Below are positions 1-5,745 of a DNA stretch of 6,365 nt, piece by piece. Location of the stretch: the NCBI GenBank assembly GCA_031268255.1, contig JAIRXO010000186.1, positions 1 to 6,365 of the forward strand. The letters run 5' to 3'. Positions within the stretch are counted from its first letter, which is position 1; each line of letters begins with the position of its first letter. The notes under the pieces are model-generated. The model was given only the letters and a program-made list of their open reading frames with translations, was not told where the DNA came from and did not search any database. The DNA comes from Spirochaetaceae bacterium. GTDB lineage: Bacteria; Spirochaetota; Spirochaetia; Treponematales; Breznakiellaceae. The position numbers and the translations under genes are program-made.

Positions 1-18
1 TGAGAACAAAGCCGCCGG

Positions 19-342
19 ATGAAGCGGGCCCGTTTCTTCTGCGAGAACTGCGGCGCCGAAGTAGGGCGGAACGCCAAACAATGTCCAAAATGCGGTAAAT
101 TATTCGCGTCCATACTCTGTCCTTCCTGCGGCTTTTCGGGCGAGGAATTTCTCTTTGACCAGGGCTGTCCGGTCTGCGGCTACAGCGCGCCGGGAAGAAG
201 CGGCCCGGAAAAACCAAAAAAAGCCAAGTCCGGCGAAGCCGCCGGCCCGCGCGAAGCCATGGGAGCCCTGCCCTGGTGGGTGTACGTCCTTACCGCCCTT
301 GCCCTGGCGGGCATGTTCGCCGCCTTCCTTTTGTTCAGGTGA
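19..342 (+). CDS. Double zinc-ribbon protein with C-terminal membrane anchor
   Basis: A 107-residue protein. The N-terminal half carries four CxxCG knuckles at Cys8/11, Cys22/25, Cys34/37 and Cys50/53, enough for two zinc ribbons. A charged, Lys/Pro/Ala-rich linker (about residues 57-82) follows, then one hydrophobic segment (about residues 85-106, starting PWWVYV) that should be a single transmembrane helix ending the protein. This layout suggests a tail-anchored protein with the zinc ribbons in the cytoplasm. Zinc ribbons of this kind often mediate protein or nucleic-acid contacts, but no specific role can be assigned. An in-frame TGA at 1-3 makes ATG 19 the only ATG start. No clear Shine-Dalgarno sequence precedes it, so it may be translated by coupling to a gene to the left of the window. 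I am confident that it is a real gene and unsure of its function. Confidence 0.8.
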   Translation: MKRARFFCENCGAEVGRNAKQCPKCGKLFASILCPSCGFSGEEFLFDQGCPVCGYSAPGRSGPEKPKKAKSGEAAGPREAMGALPWWVYVLTALALAGMFAAFLLFR

Positions 343-369
343 GTGAGTCGCGGTATTGAGGGTTCAAAA

Positions 370-381
370 TTCAAATTTGAA
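370..381. other. Perfect 12-bp AT-rich palindrome
   Basis: TTCAAATTTGAA at 370-381 is a perfect palindrome, 27 bp after the stop codon of the zinc-ribbon gene. A near match (TTCAAATTTAAA) lies in the divergent promoter region from about 2006. It could be a protein-binding site, part of a weak terminator, or chance in AT-rich DNA. Confidence 0.3.
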
Positions 382-392
382 ATCCTTCTTCC

Positions 393-526
393 TAAGGAAA
401 CACTGATTTATTCGAATGCGAATAAATCAGTGCTACTTTAATGTGGTTTTTCGCAGTTTTCCGCAGGAAAACGAGATAAACAATAGGGCGACGCTGATTG
501 GCCTCAAGTTAATCAGCGTTGCCCTA
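393..526. repeat. MITE- or BIME-like element of three hairpins built from four 16-bp units
   Basis: Four related 16-bp units lie in alternating orientation: 393-408 (+), 425-440 (-), 484-499 (+) and 511-526 (-). Read in the same direction they fit TARRGHRRCRCTGATT, with ten invariant positions including the last six. The inner parts of units 1 and 2 form a perfect 14-bp stem (401-414 with 419-432, 4-nt loop). Units 3 and 4 form a 16-bp stem with one G-T wobble (484-499 with 511-526, 11-nt loop). Between them is a third perfect stem, GTTTTCC/GGAAAAC (456-462 with 466-472, 3-nt loop). The outermost units also pair with each other (13 of 16), so the block looks like a small element with terminal inverted repeats. 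Both ends are TA, the target that IS630/mariner-type MITEs duplicate. It has no coding capacity. A MITE, a REP/BIME pair or a structured RNA are all possible; only the hairpins themselves are certain. Confidence 0.65.
484..526 (-). terminator. Possible terminator of the radical SAM operon
   Basis: On the minus strand the 16-bp stem (511-526 with 484-499) begins at the stop codon of the radical SAM gene. It is followed by a moderately T-rich stretch (ATTGTTTATCTCGTTTT), so it could end transcription. The T-tract is interrupted and the 11-nt loop is large, so this would be a weak intrinsic terminator. The two other hairpins downstream could assist. The same sequence is described as part of the repeat element. 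Confidence 0.35.
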
Positions 527-1573
527 GAGCCTGATAAAATCCGCCTTTTTACCGCATGATGCGCAATATCCCGCGGCGCGGTCCCCCGCCTTTCCCGGAA
601 GCAGGAGGCCCGAAGGGTCAACGCGCCTGGCTCCGCGCCTGATGAGGGTTTTTCCGCAGTACGGGCAGACCGTATCGGAAAAATCTCCTCCCGGAACATT
701 GCCTGTATACACAAAATCAAGGAGTTGTTTTCCCAGGCGGGCCGCCTCGGCAAGGAGGCCCTTGTCTGTGGGCGGCGCATTCCAGCGGTAGTCCGGGTGA
801 TAGGCGGAAAGATGCCAGGGTATGGAGGGAGAAATCCCCGCGATAAAGGAAGCGGCGCGTTCAAGTTCATCCAGATGGTCATTGAGGTCCGTAACAATCA
901 GGGTAGTCAGTTCGGTATGGACGCCCAGGGCATGGGCTTCCGTGATAAAGGCGAGAACAGTGTCAAGGTCCCCGCCGAGTATTTTCGCGTAGGTTTCCGG
1001 TGAAAAGGACTTGAGGTCAACGTTGACCGCGTCGGTCAGGGAGAGAATCGCCTTTGCCGCACCATCTGAGACAGTGCCGTTGCTTACCAGTATATTGGCA
1101 AGCCCCGCCTCCCGTGCCAGGGTCATCGCCTCAAGGAGATATTCGGCGTGGACCAGGGGCTCTGAATAGGTGTAGGCTATCTGGGCGCTTCCGCTCTCAA
1201 GGGCCAGCGCGATAAGTTCTTTGGCCTCGATGACGCGGCCCCTGCCTTCTCCGGGAGATTCCGCGGCGGGGGTACGCTGGGATATGTGCCAGTTCTGGCA
1301 AAAGGGGCAGCGGAGATTGCAGCCGCTGAAGCCCGCGGAAAGAACCAGTGAGCCGGGCCTGAAATGGTACAGGGGTTTTTTCTCGACAGGGTCCATGGCA
1401 AGGGCGCTTATATAGCCATAAAATGGAAGGGAAAGAGAGCCTCCCTCATTTCCGCGTACCTTGCAGCGGCCCCTTCCTCCCTCGGGGAGTACACAGTTGT
1501 GGGGACAGAGGGTACACCGCAGCTTTCCGCCTTCAAGTTTTTTGTGGAACCGGCTTTCCCGGCCAGACAGCAT
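524..1573 (-). CDS. amrS: AmmeMemoRadiSam-system radical SAM enzyme (AmrS-like)
   Basis: A 349-residue radical SAM protein. The iron-sulfur motif CNLRCPFC (Cys85, Cys89, Cys92) is of the CX3CX2C type and is followed by QNW.IS, typical of the AmrS / PflA-like family. The N-terminus has the family's Cys motif (CTLCPHNC, Cys20/23/27, then Cys37) and a DPVEKKPLYHF block (61-71). A TIM-barrel-like core (about 75-290) includes YTYSEP (134-139) and VDLKSF (185-190). The C-terminus has paired CxxCG motifs (Cys303/306, Cys337/340), probably binding metal. The substrate is not established from sequence. The family is named for its usual link to MEMO1- and AMMECR1-domain proteins, neither of which is in this window. 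I chose ATG 1573 because it lies 4 nt after the upstream gene's stop, has AGGG 8 nt upstream, and gives a normal N-terminus. ATG 1609 (12 residues longer, overlapping that gene by 32 nt) is the alternative. The frame stays open to 1690, but those residues lie over the upstream gene. Coupled translation is likely. Confidence 0.88.
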   Translation of the reverse strand: MLSGRESRFHKKLEGGKLRCTLCPHNCVLPEGGRGRCKVRGNEGGSLSLPFYGYISALAMDPVEKKPLYHFRPGSLVLSAGFSGCNLRCPFCQNWHISQRTPAAESPGEGRGRVIEAKELIALALESGSAQIAYTYSEPLVHAEYLLEAMTLAREAGLANILVSNGTVSDGAAKAILSLTDAVNVDLKSFSPETYAKILGGDLDTVLAFITEAHALGVHTELTTLIVTDLNDHLDELERAASFIAGISPSIPWHLSAYHPDYRWNAPPTDKGLLAEAARLGKQLLDFVYTGNVPGGDFSDTVCPYCGKTLIRRGARRVDPSGLLLPGKAGDRAAGYCASCGKKADFIRL

Positions 1574-1577
1574 GCCC

Positions 1578-1967
1578 CTATCCCTGATGGCCCTGCCGGG
1601 ACCCCGCATGATAGCGGCTCTTGAGCTTTCCCCTTTTTTGTTTGAATTGAAGGGGCTCCTGTACCTCAAAGGGTTCAAGGATGACCCCAAAGGCGCCCCT
1701 TCGCACCCATATTTTTACCAGGGGAACCCCTTCGCCTTCTGTTGTTACCGCCGAATGGAGTTCCTCGGCGAAAAGCACATCTTCAATATTGAATTCAAGT
1801 ACCACAGGTTCATCGCCCAAAGGGTCCGATACAAGTATGAATTTACCCTTGTCGCTGGGATGTATTTTGGGAAAACCGGTAAAGGGCACCGCGTCGCGTA
1901 TCTGAGCGCCGGAACTTTTGGCTATGCTGTGGAAAGAAAGTATCTCCAGATAATTGACCGTATCCAT
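1578..1967 (-). CDS. Conserved-looking protein of unknown function
   Basis: A 129-residue soluble protein that I do not recognise. It has no signal peptide or membrane segment. Residues 1-103 alternate hydrophobic and charged residues in short runs (for example KFILVSDPLG at 42-51, VVLEFNIEDVLF at 55-66, PLVKIWVRRGAFGVILEPFEV at 82-102), suggesting a compact beta-rich domain. The last 25 or so residues are basic and low in hydrophobics, so probably a flexible tail. The start is secure: ATG 1967 has AGGAGG (1973-1978 on the opposite strand) 5 nt upstream. An ATG five codons earlier would place that ribosome site inside the coding sequence. It is the first gene of a two-gene operon, with the AmrS-like gene starting 4 nt after its stop. 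The pairing suggests, without proving, a shared job with the radical SAM enzyme, for example as substrate or accessory protein. Confidence 0.75.
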   Translation of the reverse strand: MDTVNYLEILSFHSIAKSSGAQIRDAVPFTGFPKIHPSDKGKFILVSDPLGDEPVVLEFNIEDVLFAEELHSAVTTEGEGVPLVKIWVRRGAFGVILEPFEVQEPLQFKQKRGKLKSRYHAGSRQGHQG

Positions 1968-1981
1968 TGTTTCCTCCTGCA

Positions 1982-2010
1982 AGTATAAGAGATGATACCC
2001 GATTCTTCAA
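1982..2010 (-). promoter_or_regulatory. Possible leftward promoter for the unknown gene and amrS
   Basis: On the minus strand TTGAAG (2005-2010) is followed after 17 nt by TATACT (1982-1987), matching the sigma-70 consensus at 4 and 5 of 6 positions. The expected transcript start, near 1975, would fall inside the AGGAGG ribosome site, which argues against this exact pair. A -10-like TATCAT at 1992-1997 would leave the site intact but has no good -35. A promoter in this gap is expected; its exact position is uncertain. Confidence 0.3.
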
Positions 2011-2037
2011 ATTTAAAGAACGCCGAATTTCCCAATC

Positions 2038-2088
2038 TTGCGGCGGGATATGCCTATGGAGTATTATTGAAGAAAGATGCGGCGGAGG
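2038..2088 (+). promoter_or_regulatory. Possible rightward promoter and ribosome site for nudC
   Basis: TTGCGG (2038-2043) and TATTAT (2062-2067) are 18 nt apart, a weak -35 with a good -10. The predicted transcript start, near 2074, is followed by GGAGG (2084-2088), 8 nt before ATG 2097. Together they favour 2097 over the upstream ATG at 1992 as the nudC start, and would drive the nudC-sdaAB-sdaAA-tlyC transcript. No riboswitch-like structure is evident. Confidence 0.35.
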
Positions 2089-2096
2089 ACACGGCG

Positions 2097-2894
2097 ATGA
2101 ACGATTCAGGCAGCAGGGTTTTTGTGTTTCAAAAAAGTGATTGTATCGTTCCCGGTGATGCCGGTACGCTGGCCGGCATAGACGGGGCGCGTTTTTGTTC
2201 CGCGTTCCCCGGCCTTGTCCCCTACAGGAGCCCGTTCCTTTCGGGCGGCGGCTTCCTTGACGCGGTTCTGCTTGAGGACGAGGCGGCTATTCCCGAAGGC
2301 TGGAAGGCCCTGCCCCTGCGCTCGGTACTGTCCCTCTTTGTGAGTTCAGGCGGCGGCATACAGGGGAACAACGACATACTCAGGGCGTATCACCTTGTCC
2401 AGTGGCGCAGGGCTTCGCTGTACTGTGGCCGCTGCGGCGCGAAAAACACGGACCACCCGGAGGAACTGGCAAGGCTTTGTCCTGTATGCGGCGGACTTGA
2501 GTTTCCCCGCATAGCCCCGGCGGTGATAAGCGTTGTTACCAGGGGGGACAAAATACTCCTTGCCCATAATGTCCGTTTTATCAATAAGGTGTACAGCCTC
2601 ATCGCCGGTTTTGTCGAGGCCGGGGAAACGCTGGAAGATACGGTGTCAAGGGAGATACAGGAAGAAGTGGGTCTTGAGGTTGACGATATACGCTATATTA
2701 CTTCCCAGCCCTGGCCTTTCCCCCATTCGCTGATGCTCGGGTTCAGCGCCCGCTGCACAGGAGGGACCATACAGGTTGACGGAAAGGAGATTGAGGACGC
2801 CCGCTGGTTTTCCAGGGACGATTTGCCCGGACTTTCCCAGCACGGGTCCATTTCCCGTTACCTTATAGACCGCTGGGCCGCCGGGACCCTCTAG
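2097..2894 (+). CDS. nudC: NADH pyrophosphatase / NAD-cap RNA hydrolase NudC
   Basis: A 265-residue Nudix hydrolase of the NudC type, which cleaves NAD(H) to NMN(H) and AMP and, in characterised members, removes NAD caps from RNA. In order: a variable N-terminal domain (1-100); a zinc ribbon with Cys110/113 and Cys128/131; PRIAPAVI (137-144), the usual start of the Nudix domain; a complete Nudix box from Gly171 (G-x5-E-x7-REIQEEVGL, with Glu186, Glu189 and Glu190 as expected metal ligands); and SQPWPFP (203-209), the signature that separates NudC from other Nudix enzymes. E. coli NudC has 257 residues, close to this length. I chose ATG 2097 for its GGAGG and fitting length. The frame is open from ATG 1992 (300 residues), but that start has only an AAGAG abutting it and lies 24 bp from the divergent gene's start. 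It is the first gene of the rightward operon, 23 nt before sdaAB. No catalytic residue is missing. Confidence 0.93.
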   Translation: MNDSGSRVFVFQKSDCIVPGDAGTLAGIDGARFCSAFPGLVPYRSPFLSGGGFLDAVLLEDEAAIPEGWKALPLRSVLSLFVSSGGGIQGNNDILRAYHLVQWRRASLYCGRCGAKNTDHPEELARLCPVCGGLEFPRIAPAVISVVTRGDKILLAHNVRFINKVYSLIAGFVEAGETLEDTVSREIQEEVGLEVDDIRYITSQPWPFPHSLMLGFSARCTGGTIQVDGKEIEDARWFSRDDLPGLSQHGSISRYLIDRWAAGTL

Positions 2895-2917
2895 GCATTC
2901 ACGGTTCAAGGAGGATC

Positions 2918-3589
2918 ATGAAGGAGATAAGCGCCTTTGATGTTATAGGCCCCCTTATGATAGGGCCGTCCAGTTCCCACACCGCCGGCGCCCAGAGGAT
3001 AGCCCTCCTGGCCCGGAGGCTGTTCAGGGGTGAGCCGAAAAAGGTGCGTTTTGTTCTTTACGGTTCCTTTGCCGAAACCTACAAAGGTCACGGCACCGAC
3101 CGGGCGCTGGTGGCCGGCATACTCGGATTTCAGTCCTATGATGAACGCATCCCCCGCTCCTTTTCCTGCGCCGCCGAGGCGGGTCTTGAGCTTGAATTTG
3201 CCTTTGATACGGAAAACAGGGACCTGCATCCCAATACGGCGGATATTTTCCTTTGGGGAAAAAACGGGGAAACCCTGTGGGTGCGGGGCGTTTCGCCCGG
3301 AGGGGGCAGGGCGGAGATACGGGGCATAGACGGCGTGGATATAAAACTTTCCGGCGATTACCACACCATATTGATTGAACATGAAGACGCTCCGGGCATG
3401 GTGGCCCATATAGCGGGAAAACTCAGCGAGAACCGCATCAACATTGCCTTTATGCGGCTTTACCGTGAGGGCAAGGGGGCAAAAGCCTATACCATCATCG
3501 AGGCCGACGAGGAAATTCCCCAGGGTGTTCTCAAGGCCATTGAGGACCACCAGGGCGTTGCCAGCGCCATGCTCATTCAGGATATTTAA
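2918..3589 (+). CDS. sdaAB: L-serine dehydratase, iron-sulfur-dependent, beta subunit
   Basis: A 223-residue beta subunit of the two-chain, oxygen-sensitive L-serine dehydratase, which deaminates L-serine to pyruvate and ammonia in the cytoplasm without PLP. The catalytic-partner domain shows IGPSSSHTAG (15-24), the block GSFAETYKGHGTDRA (49-63), HPNTA (104-108) and SPGGG (126-130), all family hallmarks. Residues from about 150 to 220 form an ACT domain (ILIEHEDAPGMVAHIAG at its start), typical of this subunit and possibly a serine-binding regulatory site. AAGGAGG, four nt before ATG 2918, is the strongest ribosome site on this strand. The gene follows nudC by 23 nt and precedes the alpha subunit by 9 nt. 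Length and motifs are normal for the family, with no sign of damage. Confidence 0.95.
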   Translation: MKEISAFDVIGPLMIGPSSSHTAGAQRIALLARRLFRGEPKKVRFVLYGSFAETYKGHGTDRALVAGILGFQSYDERIPRSFSCAAEAGLELEFAFDTENRDLHPNTADIFLWGKNGETLWVRGVSPGGGRAEIRGIDGVDIKLSGDYHTILIEHEDAPGMVAHIAGKLSENRINIAFMRLYREGKGAKAYTIIEADEEIPQGVLKAIEDHQGVASAMLIQDI

Positions 3590-3598
3590 GAGGTTAGT

Positions 3599-4480
3599 AT
3601 GAATTTTAAATCAGGCGCGGAACTTCTGCGTCTCTGCGCGGAGAACCGTTTGTCCATAAGCGGTGTCATGATAGAGCGTGAAAGGGAAATCCAGGGTAGT
3701 TCCCGGGAAGCCCTCATCGCCGACATGGCCGGTTCCTATGAAGTGATGAGGCGGGGCGCCAAGAAGGCCCTTGCCGAGCCTGTGCCCTCCATGGGGGGCC
3801 TTATAGGCGGCGAAGCGGCCAAGATTGCTGCCCGGCGGGAAAAAGCAAAGCCCGTATGCGGCGTGCTTATGTCAAAGGCCGCAAGTTTCGCCATGGGCAT
3901 CATGGAACTGAACGCCTCCATGGGGCTTATTGTGGCCTCTCCCACCGCGGGTTCCTCAGGGGTGCTTCCGGGGGTTCTCCTTGCGGTGCAGGAAGAATTC
4001 GGCCTTGACGAAAGCGACATGATTCCCCCGCTTTTTAACGCCGCTGCCATAGGCTACCTCATTACCCGTAACGCCACGGTTTCAGGCGCCCAGGGGGGCT
4101 GTCAGGCCGAAGTGGGAACGGCCAGCGCCATGGCTGCCTCATCGCTTGCCGAACTCATGGGGGCATCTCCCGCCTCCTGCCTGGCCGCCGCGTCGTCGGC
4201 CCTGGCCAATATGCTGGGCCTGGTCTGCGACCCCGTGGCCGGGCTTGTGGAGGTTCCCTGCCAAAAACGCAATGCCCTGGGCGCGGCAAACGCCCTCATC
4301 TCGGCGGAGCTTGCCCTGAGCGGCGTAGGGGAACTCATACCTTTTGACGAGATGGTAGACACCCTCTTCCAGGTAGGCCAGCGTATTCCCGTTGAACTGC
4401 GGGAGACCGCCCTGGGAGGAATAGCGGCGTGTCCCAGCGCCCGAAATATAGCGGCACGGCTTAAAAATGGACCCCTCTAA
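3599..4480 (+). CDS. sdaAA: L-serine dehydratase, iron-sulfur-dependent, alpha subunit
   Basis: A 293-residue alpha subunit, carrying the [4Fe-4S] cluster that acts as Lewis acid in serine dehydration. Recognisable blocks are SMGGLIGGEAAK (64-75), SPTAGSSGVLPG (114-125), GAQGGCQAEVG (163-173) and CDPVAGLVEVPCQKRN (210-225). Cys168, Cys210 and Cys221 sit where the three cluster ligands of this family lie. A further cysteine (Cys278) is near the C-terminus in LGGIAACPS; whether it is functional is unclear. AGAGG five nt before ATG 3599 supports the start. With the beta subunit directly upstream it should make a complete heterodimeric enzyme. The last 14 nt overlap the start of the tlyC-like gene. 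The low hydropathy contrast and many Ala/Gly runs are usual for this subunit; it is not a membrane protein. Confidence 0.95.
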   Translation: MNFKSGAELLRLCAENRLSISGVMIEREREIQGSSREALIADMAGSYEVMRRGAKKALAEPVPSMGGLIGGEAAKIAARREKAKPVCGVLMSKAASFAMGIMELNASMGLIVASPTAGSSGVLPGVLLAVQEEFGLDESDMIPPLFNAAAIGYLITRNATVSGAQGGCQAEVGTASAMAASSLAELMGASPASCLAAASSALANMLGLVCDPVAGLVEVPCQKRNALGAANALISAELALSGVGELIPFDEMVDTLFQVGQRIPVELRETALGGIAACPSARNIAARLKNGPL

Positions 4481-5732
4481 TATTTTCTTTCTTGGGCTTC
4501 TTGGTTTTATGCTCGTCTGTTCGGCTTTTTTTTCGGCCAGCGAGACGGCTTTTTCTTCCCTTAACCGTATAAAGCTGAAAAATCTTGTCGCAAACGGAAC
4601 AAGGGGCGAACAGAAGGCCGCCTCCCGGGCCCTTACCCTGGTGGAAAATTACGACAGGCTGCTTTCGACGGTGCTTATCGGAAACAACATTGTCAATATT
4701 TCGGCGTCGGCCATTGCCACCGTACTCCTGGTAAACGCGCTGGGAAAAATCGGCGTTACAGCGGCGACCATAATCATGACCGTCCTGGTTCTTGTCTTTG
4801 GGGAAATTTCCCCTAAAACCCTCGCCAAGGAAACCCCGGAAAAATTCGCCATGTTCGCCGCGAGGCCGCTGAAATTTTTCATGCTGATTCTTTCCCCGCT
4901 GAACAGGTTTTTTTCGTGGTGGAAAAAATTCATACTGGTACTTTTTCATATCAAGGCTGACCATGCGGTAACCGAGGAAGAACTGCTCACCTTTGTCAAG
5001 GAAGTGCGCCAGGAAGGGGGCATCAACAAGCGCGAAGAGGACATGATACGCCAGGCCATAGAGTTCGACGATATGAGCGCCGGGGACATTCTTACCCCCA
5101 GGATTGATGTCAGGGCAGTGTCACTGGAGGACAGCCCGGAAAAAATCGAGCAGATATTTTTTGAGACCGGCTATTCGCGGCTCCCCGTGTACACCGAATC
5201 CATAGACAAAATAACCGGCTTCATACTCCAGAAGGATTTTCATTATCAGGTACTAAAACTCCACAAGAGCCTTGAGTCCATTATAAAGCCCATTTTCTTT
5301 ACATCCCGGTCCATGAAGGTTCCCCTGCTCCTCAAGACCATGCAGGAAAAAAAATCCCACATCGCGGTTGTGGTTGACGAATACGGCGGCACCATGGGCA
5401 TAGTAACTGTTGAGGATATTGTCGAAGAACTGGTCGGCGAGATATGGGATGAGCATGACAAGGTTGTGGAGCAGGTAACAAAAACAGGTGACAGGTCGTA
5501 CAGGGTTCTTGGCAGCGCGGACCTCGATGAGCTTTTCGGACTCTTTTCCATAAGCGCCGAAGAAAAACGCTGGAGTACCACGGTTGGAGGCTGGGTCATG
5601 GAAATGTCAGGAGGCCTGCCCAAAGAAGGAGCCGTTTTCAGTTACCGGGGACTTACGGTTACGGTTGCCAAAATAGCCCGCCACAGGGTTATGGAAGTCG
5701 TTGCAAGCGCCTCACCGGAGACTGAAGCATAA
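4467..5732 (+). CDS. tlyC: TlyC/CorC-like CNNM-CBS membrane protein
   Basis: A 421-residue integral membrane protein of the HlyC/CorC (CNNM, formerly DUF21) family. The N-terminal transmembrane domain (about 5-160) has the CNNM motifs SASETA (23-28), GNNIVNIS (72-79) and FGEISPKTLA (111-120). Two CBS domains follow: about 200-262, with GYSRLPVY (235-242), and about 268-328, with VDEYGGTMGIVTVEDIVEEL (303-322). A CorC/HlyC C-terminal domain spans about 340-415. Family members are linked to Mg2+/Co2+ export or homeostasis, with the CBS pair probably binding ATP-Mg; the 'hemolysin' name is historical and says little. The symbol is a family label, not a proven orthologue. ATG 4467 lies inside the last codons of sdaAA and has no strong ribosome site, so coupled translation is likely. 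A T8 run at 4526-4533 and an A8 run at 5347-5354 occur within the frame. The gene is intact. Confidence 0.92.
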   Translation: MDPSNIFFLGLLGFMLVCSAFFSASETAFSSLNRIKLKNLVANGTRGEQKAASRALTLVENYDRLLSTVLIGNNIVNISASAIATVLLVNALGKIGVTAATIIMTVLVLVFGEISPKTLAKETPEKFAMFAARPLKFFMLILSPLNRFFSWWKKFILVLFHIKADHAVTEEELLTFVKEVRQEGGINKREEDMIRQAIEFDDMSAGDILTPRIDVRAVSLEDSPEKIEQIFFETGYSRLPVYTESIDKITGFILQKDFHYQVLKLHKSLESIIKPIFFTSRSMKVPLLLKTMQEKKSHIAVVVDEYGGTMGIVTVEDIVEELVGEIWDEHDKVVEQVTKTGDRSYRVLGSADLDELFGLFSISAEEKRWSTTVGGWVMEMSGGLPKEGAVFSYRGLTVTVAKIARHRVMEVVASASPETEA

Positions 5733-5745
5733 CACCCTGTTCCCG

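Noticed and set aside
393..526. CRISPR-like repeats
   Set aside because: The units alternate in orientation, are only 16 bp and unevenly spaced, and no cas gene is nearby.
433..897. Minus-strand frame of 154 codons overlapping the radical SAM gene
   Set aside because: It runs in another frame across the well-supported radical SAM coding sequence and the repeat, with no recognisable domain.
1574..1690. Longer N-terminus for the radical SAM protein (start at 1690)
   Set aside because: It would overlap the upstream gene by over 100 nt, and the extra residues do not resemble the family's N-terminus. ATG 1573 or 1609 fits better.
1461..1988. Plus-strand frame of 175 codons
   Set aside because: It is the antisense shadow of the radical SAM gene start and the 129-residue gene, with no ribosome site or domain.
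2906..3550. Minus-strand frame of 214 codons
   Set aside because: Despite its length it is antisense to sdaAB, which has full family motifs and a strong ribosome site.
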